From NCBI GenBank assembly GCA_030066985.1, contig JASJAN010000009.1, positions 1 through 64,000 on the forward strand: DNA of 64,000 bases, given 5' to 3'. Position numbers and translations under genes: made by a program. The stretch comes from Desulfobacterales bacterium (GTDB taxonomy: Bacteria; Desulfobacterota; Desulfobacteria; Desulfobacterales; JAHEIW01). Positions 17,759-26,728 of this stretch are shown in pieces. Position 1 is the stretch's first letter. Each line of letters begins with the position of its first letter. Below the pieces are notes generated by a model. It saw only the letters and a list, made by a program, of their open reading frames with translations. It did no database searches and was not told the DNA's origin.

Positions 17759-18793
17759 TCAATTGGAGGAAAACGCGTCCAGAACGGCTCTCAAGCGATC
17801 GGGGCGATTGGTAATAATACCATCGACGCCCATTTCAATCAGGCGCTTCATATCCGACGGGTTGTCGGGTGTCCACACAAAAACCTGGAGGCGCAGCTGA
17901 TGGGCTGTTTGAATATTCGCGGTTGTCAGATGTTTGTAATATGCGGCCCAATAGCGTCCACCGGCTGCCTGAATCGCGCGCGGAATTGATCCGTAAAAGT
18001 CATCGATATCCAGGCCGGCCATCCAAGGGGAGGCACCGGGTTGGCCGGGCTTGATATTGTTTAAGCGCACTCCTTCAAGGGAAAGATAAACAGTTGGGAT
18101 GTTGGGGGCGATTTTTTGCACATGTGCCAGATTACGCCAGTCAAATGAAAGGATGCGGGCCCGATCTGAAACTCCTTCGCTACGCAATATCGAGACCACC
18201 TTCTCGCTAACGGCTTCGGGTGTGGGCGTCAGACCCGGTTTTTCAGGAGATGTTTTGATTTCTATCCAGAGCTGAGCTGTCGGGGCACATTGTTTTTTGT
18301 GCAGCCCGATGACCTCGCGCAAGGTCGGGATGCGTTCACCATCTGCGGCTTGCTGCTCGGGGTAGCGCCGGGAATAGCGACTGCCGGGTTTCAAGCGACC
18401 GACATCATAGGCCTTAAGATCTGCGAGATGCAGCTCCCTAATGGCCGGAGGTAAATCCGAATTCAGCCACAGGCCATCAGGCTTGCGCGTCAGTTCCGGC
18501 TTTAGCCGGAAATCATGGTATACAACCACCTCATCATCAGCAGACACAAGCACATCTATTTCGACCGCATCAACGCCAAGCTCACAGGCCCGGGCAAAGG
18601 CCGTCAATGTATTTTCGGGTGCGAGTCCGGCAGCTCCTCGGTGCCCAATCACAAAAATTTGTTTATTGGTGGTATCAACGGTTGCGGGCGCCAGGTCGCT
18701 GGATGTGGATTGGCAGGCTGCCATTATCAGCAGCCCACCGCCTATTGTTGCGATCGCCAAGGCACGATAAACGATGAATTTCAAATCTTTCAT
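17759..18793 (-). CDS. glpQ: glycerophosphodiester phosphodiesterase, lipoprotein
   Basis: A 344-residue GDPD enzyme that hydrolyses deacylated phospholipids (such as glycerophosphocholine or glycerophosphoethanolamine) to sn-glycerol-3-phosphate and an alcohol. The N-terminus carries a lipoprotein signal ending LLIMAAC. The catalytic domain shows the GDPD signature GHRGAAGLAPENTLTAFARA, GVDAVEIDVLVSADDEVVVYHDF, and WIEIKT; His, Arg, Glu, Asp and the HD pair are in place. Retention as an inner- or outer-membrane lipoprotein facing the periplasm is expected. It is divergent from ugpBAEC, so enzyme and importer would be supplied together: GlpQ makes G3P and Ugp takes it in. Confidence 0.94.
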   Translation of the reverse strand: MKDLKFIVYRALAIATIGGGLLIMAACQSTSSDLAPATVDTTNKQIFVIGHRGAAGLAPENTLTAFARACELGVDAVEIDVLVSADDEVVVYHDFRLKPELTRKPDGLWLNSDLPPAIRELHLADLKAYDVGRLKPGSRYSRRYPEQQAADGERIPTLREVIGLHKKQCAPTAQLWIEIKTSPEKPGLTPTPEAVSEKVVSILRSEGVSDRARILSFDWRNLAHVQKIAPNIPTVYLSLEGVRLNNIKPGQPGASPWMAGLDIDDFYGSIPRAIQAAGGRYWAAYYKHLTTANIQTAHQLRLQVFVWTPDNPSDMKRLIEMGVDGIITNRPDRLRAVLDAFSSN

Positions 18794-19385
18794 TGATTGC
18801 TTTCCTATACCATTTCCAGCAGTCGCCCCAAATAGCCCATTTCTCTGTTATCTGAGCAGATTACATGATCGGCCACTCTTCGGATGTCGCTCATACCCAT
18901 ACTATAGATTCAATCAGGTCGGCAAACGATTATTTACACCGCTTTCCATAATAATTTTCTAAATGACGGAATTGCGGTATAAGTGGTTGTAGAAAAAAAC
19001 GTTTGCAAATCGAAACGTGTTTTTAACAACCACTATAAAGGATTTTCTTGACTACGCGTTGCATTATCTGTTTATTATAAATTACTGTAATATCGCTAAG
19101 ACATACAGGACATTCACTCTCACTTTCCTGCACAACCCGATAAATGTTGATTTAGATGACGATCGCGCTTTCTTTCGAGCGATCCAATTGAATTTCGAAT
19201 GTTTGCCAAAAAGCAAGTCACTTTAGCGCAGCCAATGGATGAGATTCAAGATTGTCAAGTTTATTAGGGCTTTCCTTTTTTCTGGTTTTTTAAGCGTTAC
19301 TTGTTTTCCTTCTGTGGGGGAAGGATTTTAATCCGTCATCATCGTCAACTACTTCGTTAACTTTCATTTCGGAAAGGAGGACTAT
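18794..19385. other. divergent promoter region of glpQ and ugpB
   Basis: About 590 bp, AT-rich, with no gene. It must contain the promoters of glpQ (minus) and ugpBAEC (plus). A long inverted repeat at 18982-19034 is the only clear structure. I looked for Pho-box-like direct repeats and could not make a convincing case by eye. Confidence 0.45.
18982..19034. repeat. inverted repeat in the glpQ-ugpB control region
   Basis: AGTGGTTGTAGAAAAAAACG (from 18982) and CGTGTTTTTAACAACCACT (19016-19034) form an imperfect stem of about 18 pairs with a 14-base loop. It could be a terminator-like hairpin at the end of a leader transcript, or an operator; its place between the divergent genes suggests a regulatory role. 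Confidence 0.5.
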
Positions 19386-20705
19386 ATGCTTAATTTGCGC
19401 AAATTGATTTTTATCGGCGCCATGATAACGTTGGTGGTGTTTCCGGCGACTGTTCTGGCAGAACCGATCACGATCAACTGGTGGTTCGCACACGGTGGCC
19501 GGCTGGGGGAAAAGGTCCAGGAAATCGTGGCCAATTATAATGCCAGCCAGAGTCAGTATAAGGTGGTGGCAACTTATAAAGGGAACTATACCGACACTAT
19601 GAATGCCGGAATTGCCGCCTTCCGTTCCAAAAACCCGCCGCACATCTTACAGGTATTTGAAGTTGGTACAGCGAGCATGATGGCTGCTAAAGGTGCCATA
19701 AAACCGGTATATGAAGTCATGGCGGAATCGGGGCTGCCATTTGACCCCAAGGTCTATCTGTCGACCGTGACCGGTTATTACACCGCTCCGGACGGCAAAA
19801 TGCTGTCTATGCCTTTTAACAGCTCGACGCCTGTTCTTTATTACAATCTGGAAGCCTTTAAAAAAGCCGGTCTGAATCCGGACAAACCACCCAAAACCTG
19901 GCCCGAGGTTGCCGAATACTCAAGAAAACTGGTAGCCGCTGGCTATCCGGGTGGGTTCTCGACCGCCTGGATCTCCTGGATCCATGTCGAGAACTTCAGC
20001 GCCTGGCATAATGTGCCCATCGGGACCAAAGCCAACGGCTTTGGTGGCATGGATACAAAGTTCGTTTTCAACAGCCCGCTGCATGCCAAACATATTCAAA
20101 AGCTGGCCGACTGGCAGAAAGAAAAAGTCTTTGTGTACGGCGGAAGGCGCAATAAAGGCAATGCCCTGTTTTCTTCCGGACAGGTCGCCATGTATACGGA
20201 GTCGTCGGCCGGATACGCCGGATTTAAAAAGACCTGCAAATTCCCCTTCCGCACCAGCATGCTGCCTTATTGGCCGGATGCCGGCGCACCCCAGAACACC
20301 ATCATCGGCGGCGCCAGCCTATGGGTCATGCAGGGACACTCTGCCGAGGAATACAAAGGTGTGGCCTCATTCTTTAATTATATTTCCAAAGCGGAAGTTC
20401 AGGCGGATTGGCATCAATTCACCGGCTACCTGCCAATTACTTTGGCGGCATATGACCTGACCAAGAAACAGGGGTTTTACGAAAAGAATCCCGGCACTGA
20501 AACCGCTTTGATACAGATGACGCTGAACAATCCAACCGAAAACTCGAAAGGGCTGCGTTTCGGCAATTTTGTGCAGATGCGTGCCATTATGTATGACACC
20601 CTCGAGGCTATTTTTGCCGAAAAGCAAACCGCTGAGCAGGGCCTGAACGACGCGGTGGGAAAAGGTAATAAGCTATTACGCCAATTCGAAAAAGCCTACA
20701 AATAG
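19386..20705 (+). CDS. ugpB: sn-glycerol-3-phosphate ABC transporter substrate-binding protein
   Basis: A 439-residue periplasmic binding protein, the same length as E. coli UgpB. Signal peptide MLNLRKLIFIGAMITLVVF is cleaved near VLAEP; the mature start INWWFAHGGRLGEKVQEIV is typical of UgpB. Further family blocks are MMAAKGAIKPVYEVM, MPFNSSTPVLYYN and GGASLWVMQGHS. It delivers G3P or glycerophosphodiesters to UgpAE. GGAAAGGAGGACTAT precedes the ATG. A strong stem-loop follows the gene and separates it from ugpA, as in many importers that need the binding protein in excess. Confidence 0.93.
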   Translation: MLNLRKLIFIGAMITLVVFPATVLAEPITINWWFAHGGRLGEKVQEIVANYNASQSQYKVVATYKGNYTDTMNAGIAAFRSKNPPHILQVFEVGTASMMAAKGAIKPVYEVMAESGLPFDPKVYLSTVTGYYTAPDGKMLSMPFNSSTPVLYYNLEAFKKAGLNPDKPPKTWPEVAEYSRKLVAAGYPGGFSTAWISWIHVENFSAWHNVPIGTKANGFGGMDTKFVFNSPLHAKHIQKLADWQKEKVFVYGGRRNKGNALFSSGQVAMYTESSAGYAGFKKTCKFPFRTSMLPYWPDAGAPQNTIIGGASLWVMQGHSAEEYKGVASFFNYISKAEVQADWHQFTGYLPITLAAYDLTKKQGFYEKNPGTETALIQMTLNNPTENSKGLRFGNFVQMRAIMYDTLEAIFAEKQTAEQGLNDAVGKGNKLLRQFEKAYK

Positions 20706-20766
20706 CAGAACTTAGAACTGTGAGCGTCATGCATCCAAAGACACAGTTCTAAACCCAAACCATCAA

Positions 20767-20809
20767 GCAGGGCCCATTTTACCGCAAAATGGGTCCTGCC
20801 CCATTTTTA
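20767..20809 (+). other. intercistronic stem-loop between ugpB and ugpA
   Basis: GCAGGGCCCATTTT (20767-20780) and AAAATGGGTCCTGC (20786-20799) pair with one mismatch around a 5-base loop and are followed by CCCCATTTTT. This looks like a partial terminator that would stop many transcripts after ugpB and stabilise its mRNA 3' end. Confidence 0.65.
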
Positions 20810-20827
20810 CAGAGGACATCGGTTTTC

Positions 20828-21709
20828 ATGGAAAAACGCGTCATCTTTAAAAACAGAGTCTTGCCGTATATTCTGGTTGCGCCGCAAATCATCATAACGC
20901 TGGTTTTTTTCATCTGGCCCGCGTTCATGGCCCTTTATCAATCGGTTCAACGGGAAGACCCTTTTGGGCTTAAAACGGTTTTTGTGGGCTTAGAAAATTT
21001 TATGTATATCTTCACCGATCCTATTTATTTGAACTCGATTAAGGTCACTATGGTTTTTAGTTTTTCGGTGGCGGTCATCGCCATGTCGACAGCCCTGTTC
21101 TTAGCGGCCATGGCCGATCGTGCCATTCGTGCGGCCACTGCTTACAAAACATTTATCATCTGGCCCTATGCGGTCGCACCGGTGGCGGCGGCGGTCTTGT
21201 GGTACTTTCTGTTTAATCCCACCGTCGGCATGATTTCCTTCTTTTTAAGGGCCATCGGGATTGACTGGAATTTTACCTTAAACGGCGGTCAGGCAATGGT
21301 TCTGGTGATCATCGCTGCCGCCTGGCGTCAGATATCCTACAATTTTCTTTTTTTTCTGGCCGGATTGCAGGCGATTCCCAAGTCATTTATCGAGGCTGCC
21401 GCCATTGACGGGGCGTCTCCGGCCAAACGCTTTTGGACGATTGCCTTTCCGCTGCTTTCACCGACGTTTTTCTTTTTGCTGGTCATGAATTTGGTATATG
21501 CCTTTTGCGATACCTTTGGGGTTATTCACGCCATTACCGAAGGCGGCCCCAATGAAGCCACCAATATTATGGTCTTTAAAATTTATCACGACAGCTTCGA
21601 AAGTTTGGATTTGGGCGGTTCAGCCGCTCAGTCGGTCATCTTGATGTTCATTGTGATTGCCCTGACGGTGATCCAGTTTCGCTATATCGAAAGAAAAGTT
21701 CATTATTAA
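20828..21709 (+). CDS. ugpA: sn-glycerol-3-phosphate ABC transporter permease UgpA
   Basis: A 293-residue permease with six membrane helices, close to the 295 of E. coli UgpA. It starts [20 protein letters not shown] and has the EAA loop [21 protein letters not shown] near residue 195, which docks the ATPase. I use ATG 20828 because the protein then begins like UgpA; an upstream ATG at 20789 lies within the stem-loop and adds unrelated residues. AGAGGA lies about eight bases before the start. Pairs with UgpE. Confidence 0.93.
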   Translation: MEKRVIFKNRVLPYILVAPQIIITLVFFIWPAFMALYQSVQREDPFGLKTVFVGLENFMYIFTDPIYLNSIKVTMVFSFSVAVIAMSTALFLAAMADRAIRAATAYKTFIIWPYAVAPVAAAVLWYFLFNPTVGMISFFLRAIGIDWNFTLNGGQAMVLVIIAAAWRQISYNFLFFLAGLQAIPKSFIEAAAIDGASPAKRFWTIAFPLLSPTFFFLLVMNLVYAFCDTFGVIHAITEGGPNEATNIMVFKIYHDSFESLDLGGSAAQSVILMFIVIALTVIQFRYIERKVHY

Positions 21710-21720
21710 AGGAGTAAACA

Positions 21721-22563
21721 ATGGTCGAGCATCGACCCTGGCTTACATTTTTGACCCATGCACTGTTGCTCCTGGGCTGTCTCATAATTGCCTTTCCGAT
21801 CTACACGACCTTTGTGGCCTCCACTCACAGCCTGGAAACGATCACTTCATTCTTCCCATTTTTGCCCGGTCGCCACCTGATCGAAAACTATCACCAGGCC
21901 CTGACCGTCGGCAGTGGTGAAGTCGGCGCTACCGTGGGCACCATGATGCTCAACAGCCTGATCATGGCACTTGGGATTGCCATCGGTAAAATATCTATAT
22001 CCCTGCTGTCCGCCTTTGCCATCGTCTATTTCAGATTCCGCTTCCGCATGTTTTTTTTCTGGATGATTTTTATCACCTTAATGCTGCCGGTGGAGGTTCG
22101 CATTTTGCCCACCCATAAGGTGGTGGCGGATTTGAAGATGCTGGACTCGTATTCCGGTCTGATTTTTCCGCTCATCGCATCGGCCACCGCCACCTTCCTG
22201 TTTCGCCAGTTTTTCATGACGGTGCCCGATGAGTTGTGCGAGGCCCACCGTATTGACGGCGGCGGACCCATGCGGTTTTTCTTTGATATTTTGTTACCCA
22301 TGTCGCGGACATCTATTGCGGCGTTGTTTGTTATTTTGTTCATCTACGGCTGGAATCAATACCTGTGGCCGCTACTGGTCACCGGAGATGAGAGTTACTA
22401 TACGCTTCTGATTGGCATCAAAAGAATGCTCGATGTCGGTGAGGGCCAGGCCGATTGGCATATCATCATGGCTTCCACCATGCTGGCCATGATCCCGCCG
22501 GTGCTGGTAGTGATTTTTATGCAGAAACAGTTTGTGCGCGGTATGACTGAAACCGAAAAATAG
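21721..22563 (+). CDS. ugpE: sn-glycerol-3-phosphate ABC transporter permease UgpE
   Basis: A 280-residue permease with six helices, the second half of the UgpAE channel (E. coli UgpE has 281). It contains TLMLPVEVRILPTHKVV, typical of UgpE, and the EAA-type loop CEAHRIDGGGPMRFFFDILLP. AAAGGAG is five bases before the ATG; ugpA ends only 11 bp before it, so the two are translationally close. Confidence 0.94.
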   Translation: MVEHRPWLTFLTHALLLLGCLIIAFPIYTTFVASTHSLETITSFFPFLPGRHLIENYHQALTVGSGEVGATVGTMMLNSLIMALGIAIGKISISLLSAFAIVYFRFRFRMFFFWMIFITLMLPVEVRILPTHKVVADLKMLDSYSGLIFPLIASATATFLFRQFFMTVPDELCEAHRIDGGGPMRFFFDILLPMSRTSIAALFVILFIYGWNQYLWPLLVTGDESYYTLLIGIKRMLDVGEGQADWHIIMASTMLAMIPPVLVVIFMQKQFVRGMTETEK

Positions 22564-22573
22564 GAGAAAGTGT

Positions 22574-23656
22574 ATGGCGGATGTCAGTCTGAAAGATATT
22601 TATAAATCCTTTGGCCAGAATGAAGTTATTCACGGCATCTCCTGTGATATTCATGATGGTGAGTTTATCGTCATCTTAGGCCCTTCCGGCTGTGGCAAGT
22701 CCACCGTATTGCGCATGATTGCCGGGCTGGAAGTGATTACCAAGGGTGATATTGCCATTAACGGTAAGGTGGTGAACCAGCTCGAGCCCGCCGATCGCGA
22801 CATTGCCATGGTTTTTCAAAATTATGCCCTTTATCCGCACATGACGGTTTTCAAAAATATGGCCTACGGTCTCAAAATTCGGCGGATGCCCAAAGCGGAA
22901 ATTGAAGAGCGGGTTCAACGGGCGGCCAAGATACTAGAATTGACAGAATTTCTGGATCGCAAACCCCGCCAGTTATCCGGGGGACAGCGCCAGCGCGTGG
23001 CAATGGGCCGTTGCATCGTGCGCGAGCCCAAGGTCTTTTTGTTTGATGAACCGTTGAGCAACCTGGATGCCAAGCTGCGCGTTCAGATGCGCCTGGAGCT
23101 GAGAAACCTGCATGAAACACTGGGCATCACCAGTGTATATGTGACCCATGACCAGGTCGAAGCCATGACATTAGGGGATCGCTTAATTATCATGGAAAAT
23201 GGCTATGTAGAGCAAATTGGGTCTCCGCTGGAGGTATATGAAAGACCGGCCACCCTTTTTGTGGGCGGCTTTATCGGTTCACCCGCCATGAATTTTTTTG
23301 AGGGGCGCACCAGCCGCGACGGGCAGTCTCTTGAACTTTCCGGCTCCGATTGTTTAACCATTTTTCCGCATTTAGAGCCTGATTATTGCGACAAGGCGGT
23401 CGTCGTGGGTATCCGACCCGAGCATTTCAGCATAGCAAAGGAGGGCGACGGCACCATCAAGATGCAGGTGGACCATCTGGAAACCCTCGGTGCCGATACC
23501 CTGGTGCATGGCAAATCGAGGAAAGGCAGCTCTCTTTTTACCCTTCGCCTGCCGGATATACATGATTACAAAAAGGGCAGCTCCCTGTTTTTGAGTGTTT
23601 CCCCGCAAAGATTACATTTGTTCGATAAGGAGAACGGAAAAAGAATCGGGGACTAA
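22574..23656 (+). CDS. ugpC: sn-glycerol-3-phosphate ABC transporter ATPase UgpC
   Basis: A 360-residue ATPase of the CUT1 subfamily (E. coli UgpC has 356). Walker A GPSGCGKST, signature LSGGQRQRVAMGR, Walker B VFLFDEPLSNLDAK, and switch His in YVTHDQVEAMT are intact; the C-terminal TOBE domain has VVGIRPEHFSI. TAGGAG lies just before the ATG. It closes the ugpBAEC set; the next gene starts 20 bp later. Confidence 0.93.
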   Translation: MADVSLKDIYKSFGQNEVIHGISCDIHDGEFIVILGPSGCGKSTVLRMIAGLEVITKGDIAINGKVVNQLEPADRDIAMVFQNYALYPHMTVFKNMAYGLKIRRMPKAEIEERVQRAAKILELTEFLDRKPRQLSGGQRQRVAMGRCIVREPKVFLFDEPLSNLDAKLRVQMRLELRNLHETLGITSVYVTHDQVEAMTLGDRLIIMENGYVEQIGSPLEVYERPATLFVGGFIGSPAMNFFEGRTSRDGQSLELSGSDCLTIFPHLEPDYCDKAVVVGIRPEHFSIAKEGDGTIKMQVDHLETLGADTLVHGKSRKGSSLFTLRLPDIHDYKKGSSLFLSVSPQRLHLFDKENGKRIGD

Positions 23657-23675
23657 CAGAGGCCATCCTAACTTT

Positions 23676-24899
23676 ATGACACAACCACTCATCAAGGCCA
23701 TGGCTGTTGCCATCGATGCCGTGCAGAAATGGCCTGCCAGAAAAGCTCATATTTTCCACCATAATGACGCCGATGGGCTCAGTTCGGGCGCCATCCTGAC
23801 CCGGGCTTTTAAACGCCAGGGATTTGAAATTCAGCGCCTATGCCTGGAAAAACCCTATCCCCAGCTGTTGGAAAAGGCCTTTGAAAGCAAAGGCGCGTTA
23901 TATGTGTTCACCGATCTGGCCGGTCGTATCGCACCCCTGATTTCCGATCTAAATAAAGGCCGCAATTTAACCCTGATACTCGATCATCATGTGGCACATC
24001 CTGCCACCGATCCGCAAGTTCATAATCTCGATCCGGATTTGTTCGGTTTAAAAGGCGATCGTGATATCAGCGCGTCAACCACCTGTTATTTGTTCGCCCG
24101 CACACTGGATCCGGCGAATGTCGACCTGGCGCATATTGCTGCCATCGGGGCAGTGGGTGACGGTTTTTATGTTGATGGACGTCTGGTAAGCGAGAATCGA
24201 AAAGCGGCTCTGGAAGCTGTTCGTCAGGAAAAGCTGAAAATAAAAACACATGAAGCCGGCGAGGAATATTTTCTGAAATCTTCAAATCAAGACACTTTGC
24301 TGGAGACGCTGGCCCGCGACCTGGACATACTGGGCGCAGCCGGTTATCTTGATGAGGGACCTGATATGGGCATTCGGGTTTGTCTTGACGGAAAAACCGC
24401 AATCGCGGATCAAATGCTGGCGCGATTCAAACAGATACATCAAAAGGCATTTGAGGCTGAAATTTTGCGGTTAGAGCAGGGTGCGTTACAGCAGACATCG
24501 CATATCCAATGGTTTCATGTGCAGGATCGTTTTGCGCCCATGGGCTGTAAAATGATCGGTGCGTTTTGTGAGACCCATAAAAATGCCGCTTTTTTTGACC
24601 CGGATAAATACATCGCCGGATTTCAATTGATTCCCAACGAGATTCCGCGCTATGGTCATCTGCCCTTGCAGGCCGTCAATATTTCCATGCGGGCACCAGC
24701 GCCTCTGGAAGAAAAAATCAAAAAAGGCACTGCCATGGCGCTGAACACTTTTCTGCCCGAAGCCACCGATCGGCTGGGCGGATTTTCGGATGCCTGCCAT
24801 CGGCTGGCGGCAGCCACCATGATTGCGATTGGCAAGGAAGAAGATCTCATTCGGGAAATGAATAGGATTCTGTTTGAGCGTAAAGCAGATTCGGAGTGA
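23676..24899 (+). CDS. DHH family phosphoesterase (RecJ-like)
   Basis: A 407-residue protein with the DHH metal-dependent phosphoesterase core. The motifs are HHNDADGLSSGAIL (His29, Asp31, Asp33), FTDLAG (Asp80) and LILDHH (Asp103-His104-His105), followed by a C-terminal part with GGFSDACHRLAAAT in place of the DHHA1 GGHxxAAG motif. DHH proteins include RecJ exonuclease, cyclic-dinucleotide and oligoribonucleotide phosphodiesterases and archaeal RecJ-like proteins; this one is too short for bacterial RecJ. It sits between ugpC (20 bp) and glpA (8-bp gap) and is clearly part of the glycerol-phosphate operon, which suggests a small-molecule phosphoester substrate, but that is inference. Confidence 0.85.
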   Translation: MTQPLIKAMAVAIDAVQKWPARKAHIFHHNDADGLSSGAILTRAFKRQGFEIQRLCLEKPYPQLLEKAFESKGALYVFTDLAGRIAPLISDLNKGRNLTLILDHHVAHPATDPQVHNLDPDLFGLKGDRDISASTTCYLFARTLDPANVDLAHIAAIGAVGDGFYVDGRLVSENRKAALEAVRQEKLKIKTHEAGEEYFLKSSNQDTLLETLARDLDILGAAGYLDEGPDMGIRVCLDGKTAIADQMLARFKQIHQKAFEAEILRLEQGALQQTSHIQWFHVQDRFAPMGCKMIGAFCETHKNAAFFDPDKYIAGFQLIPNEIPRYGHLPLQAVNISMRAPAPLEEKIKKGTAMALNTFLPEATDRLGGFSDACHRLAAATMIAIGKEEDLIREMNRILFERKADSE

Positions 24900-24906
24900 T
24901 TCAACA

Positions 24907-26457
24907 GTGAGAAAAATTGAAACGCAAGTCTTAATAATCGGCGGGGGGGCGACCGGCACCGGACTTGCCCGCGATCTGGCACTGCGTGGTGTTGATTCGA
25001 TTCTGGTCGAGCAAAATGATATCAATTCGGGAACTTCCGGGGCCAATCACGGCCTGTTGCACAGTGGGGCGCGCTATGTTTCATCTGATCAGGGCAGCGC
25101 CAGGGAATGCCGCGCAGAAGGTGCGCTGTTAAAAAAGATGGCGCCCCATTGTATTGAAGACACTGGGGGACTGTTTGTGGCCGTGGAAGGTGATGATGAG
25201 AATTACGTAGCGGATTTTCCGCAGCTGTGTGCCCAGAGTGATATTTTTGTAAAAGAATTGGACGTTACGGAGGTGCGCGAACTGGAGCCGGTTCTGACCG
25301 ACAAACTCATTGCAGCTTATGCGGTTAAAGATGCCTCGATTGATCCCTTTAAACTTTCGTTGGAAAATATCGCCCATGCACAGAAGCTGGGCTGCACCTT
25401 GCTTCGATTTACCAAAGTTATCGGGTTTCAGAAAAAGAAGAATACCATTCAGGCGACGCGTTTGCAGGACACGGTTACCGGTGAGAAGCTGGTTGTCATA
25501 GCAGAGCAGGTAGTCAACGCCACCGGTGCCTGGGCCGCTGAAATTGCCGCCCTGGCCGGTGTGAAGATTGACATGGTCTGTTCTAAAGGCAGCCTGCTGA
25601 TTACCCATAGTAGAATAACCGATCGGGTGATCAATCGTCTGCGTGCGTCTGCCAATGCAGACATCCTGGTGCCGGGCGGCACGGTGTCTATTCTGGGGAC
25701 CACTTCAATTCGTATCGACAACCTGAATCAGGTCTATCCTACCATAGAAGAGGTGGATGCAATGGTGGGTGAGGCGATTAAGATGATTCCGGCTCTGGAA
25801 TCGGTCCGATATATTCGCGCCTACTCAGGCGTCAGGCCACTGGTGGGGGCAGCGTCGGCCGGCGATGATCGCGACATCAGTCGCGGATTTGCGCTCATCG
25901 ATCATGGAGCAGACGGTCTGAATAATTTTGTTACGATTTCCGGAGGCAAATTGACCACTTATCGACTGATGGCCGAAAAAACAGCCGATCTGGTCTGCAG
26001 CCGGCTGGGCGTTACCCGACCCTGCCTGACAAAAACCGATCCCCTTCCGGAAACCTTGCCCGCCAGGTGGACCCAACCCGGGCTGGCCCCCAAATTATGG
26101 ATGAAAAAGCACGACCCGCAAGATCTTTTGCTGTGTGAATGTGAAATGGTGCCCGCCAGTGCGGTGGATTCCATCGTGGGATCCATTCGCAGGCAAAATG
26201 GTGAACCGGACCTGACGGCCATCGCTTTGCGCAGCCGAGTCGGGAAAGGCGCCTGTCAGGGCACATTTTGCGGCGTGCGCGTGACCGCTTATTTATCTGA
26301 TCAGGGGCAGCTGAAGTCGGGTATGCATTTAGCCGACCTTAGAGCATTTCTCAACAAACGCTGGCATGGGCAGTATCCGACGCTCTGGGACAAACAGCTG
26401 GTGCAGTCCGAACTGATGGAAGCCTTGCATTGCGGGTTGTTTGGGCTCGAATTGTAG
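24907..26457 (+). CDS. glpA: anaerobic glycerol-3-phosphate dehydrogenase subunit A
   Basis: A 516-residue FAD enzyme that oxidises sn-glycerol-3-phosphate to dihydroxyacetone phosphate, passing electrons towards menaquinone. N-terminal FAD motif IIGGGATGTGLARDLALRG; DAO-type blocks NSGTSGANHGLLHSGARYV; and a C-terminal BFD-like [2Fe-2S] domain with CECEMVPASAV and CQGTFCG. GlpA in E. coli is 542 residues. I prefer GTG 24907, with GGAGTGA six bases upstream, over an ATG at 24874 that overlaps the previous gene by 26 bases. GlpB follows; a glpC gene is not seen in the window. Confidence 0.93.
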   Translation: MRKIETQVLIIGGGATGTGLARDLALRGVDSILVEQNDINSGTSGANHGLLHSGARYVSSDQGSARECRAEGALLKKMAPHCIEDTGGLFVAVEGDDENYVADFPQLCAQSDIFVKELDVTEVRELEPVLTDKLIAAYAVKDASIDPFKLSLENIAHAQKLGCTLLRFTKVIGFQKKKNTIQATRLQDTVTGEKLVVIAEQVVNATGAWAAEIAALAGVKIDMVCSKGSLLITHSRITDRVINRLRASANADILVPGGTVSILGTTSIRIDNLNQVYPTIEEVDAMVGEAIKMIPALESVRYIRAYSGVRPLVGAASAGDDRDISRGFALIDHGADGLNNFVTISGGKLTTYRLMAEKTADLVCSRLGVTRPCLTKTDPLPETLPARWTQPGLAPKLWMKKHDPQDLLLCECEMVPASAVDSIVGSIRRQNGEPDLTAIALRSRVGKGACQGTFCGVRVTAYLSDQGQLKSGMHLADLRAFLNKRWHGQYPTLWDKQLVQSELMEALHCGLFGLEL

Positions 26458-26511
26458 CGAAGCTACAAAGTTGAAGATTCTGCTTTACGTGTAGCGCATG
26501 GCTTGTTTTAT

Positions 26512-26686
26512 CGAGGACGAGGTCGAGGACGACGACGAGGACAAAAATTTATACCCTTTATCCTACTCGTCCTCCTACTCGTCCTCGTCCTCGGCTTTTT
26601 AATAGGTGCGGAATTAATCAAATAATAGGCACTACCGCCGCTTCATAAAAAAAGAGCCAGCAGCCAGCAGCCAGCGACCAGTAGCC
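26512..26686. repeat. fold-back of GAGGACGA-type words plus CCAGCAG array
   Basis: Left arm 26512-26542 is made of TCGAGGACGAGG-like words; right arm 26563-26596 (CTACTCGTCCTCCTACTCGT and on) is its inverse complement. At 26656-26686 follows a tandem AGCCAGCAGCCAGCAGCCAG array whose inverse type is seen near 45956 and 51934. All of this lies between glpA and glpB, inside an operon. Confidence 0.65.
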
Positions 26687-26728
26687 ATTGATCGTAACTT
26701 TAGACCTTCTTAAAAGGCACAGCTTTGG

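Noticed and set aside
26512-26686. Tandem words between glpA and glpB as a CRISPR array
   Set aside because: Units are 6-8 bases, degenerate and adjacent, without unique spacers; no cas genes are present.
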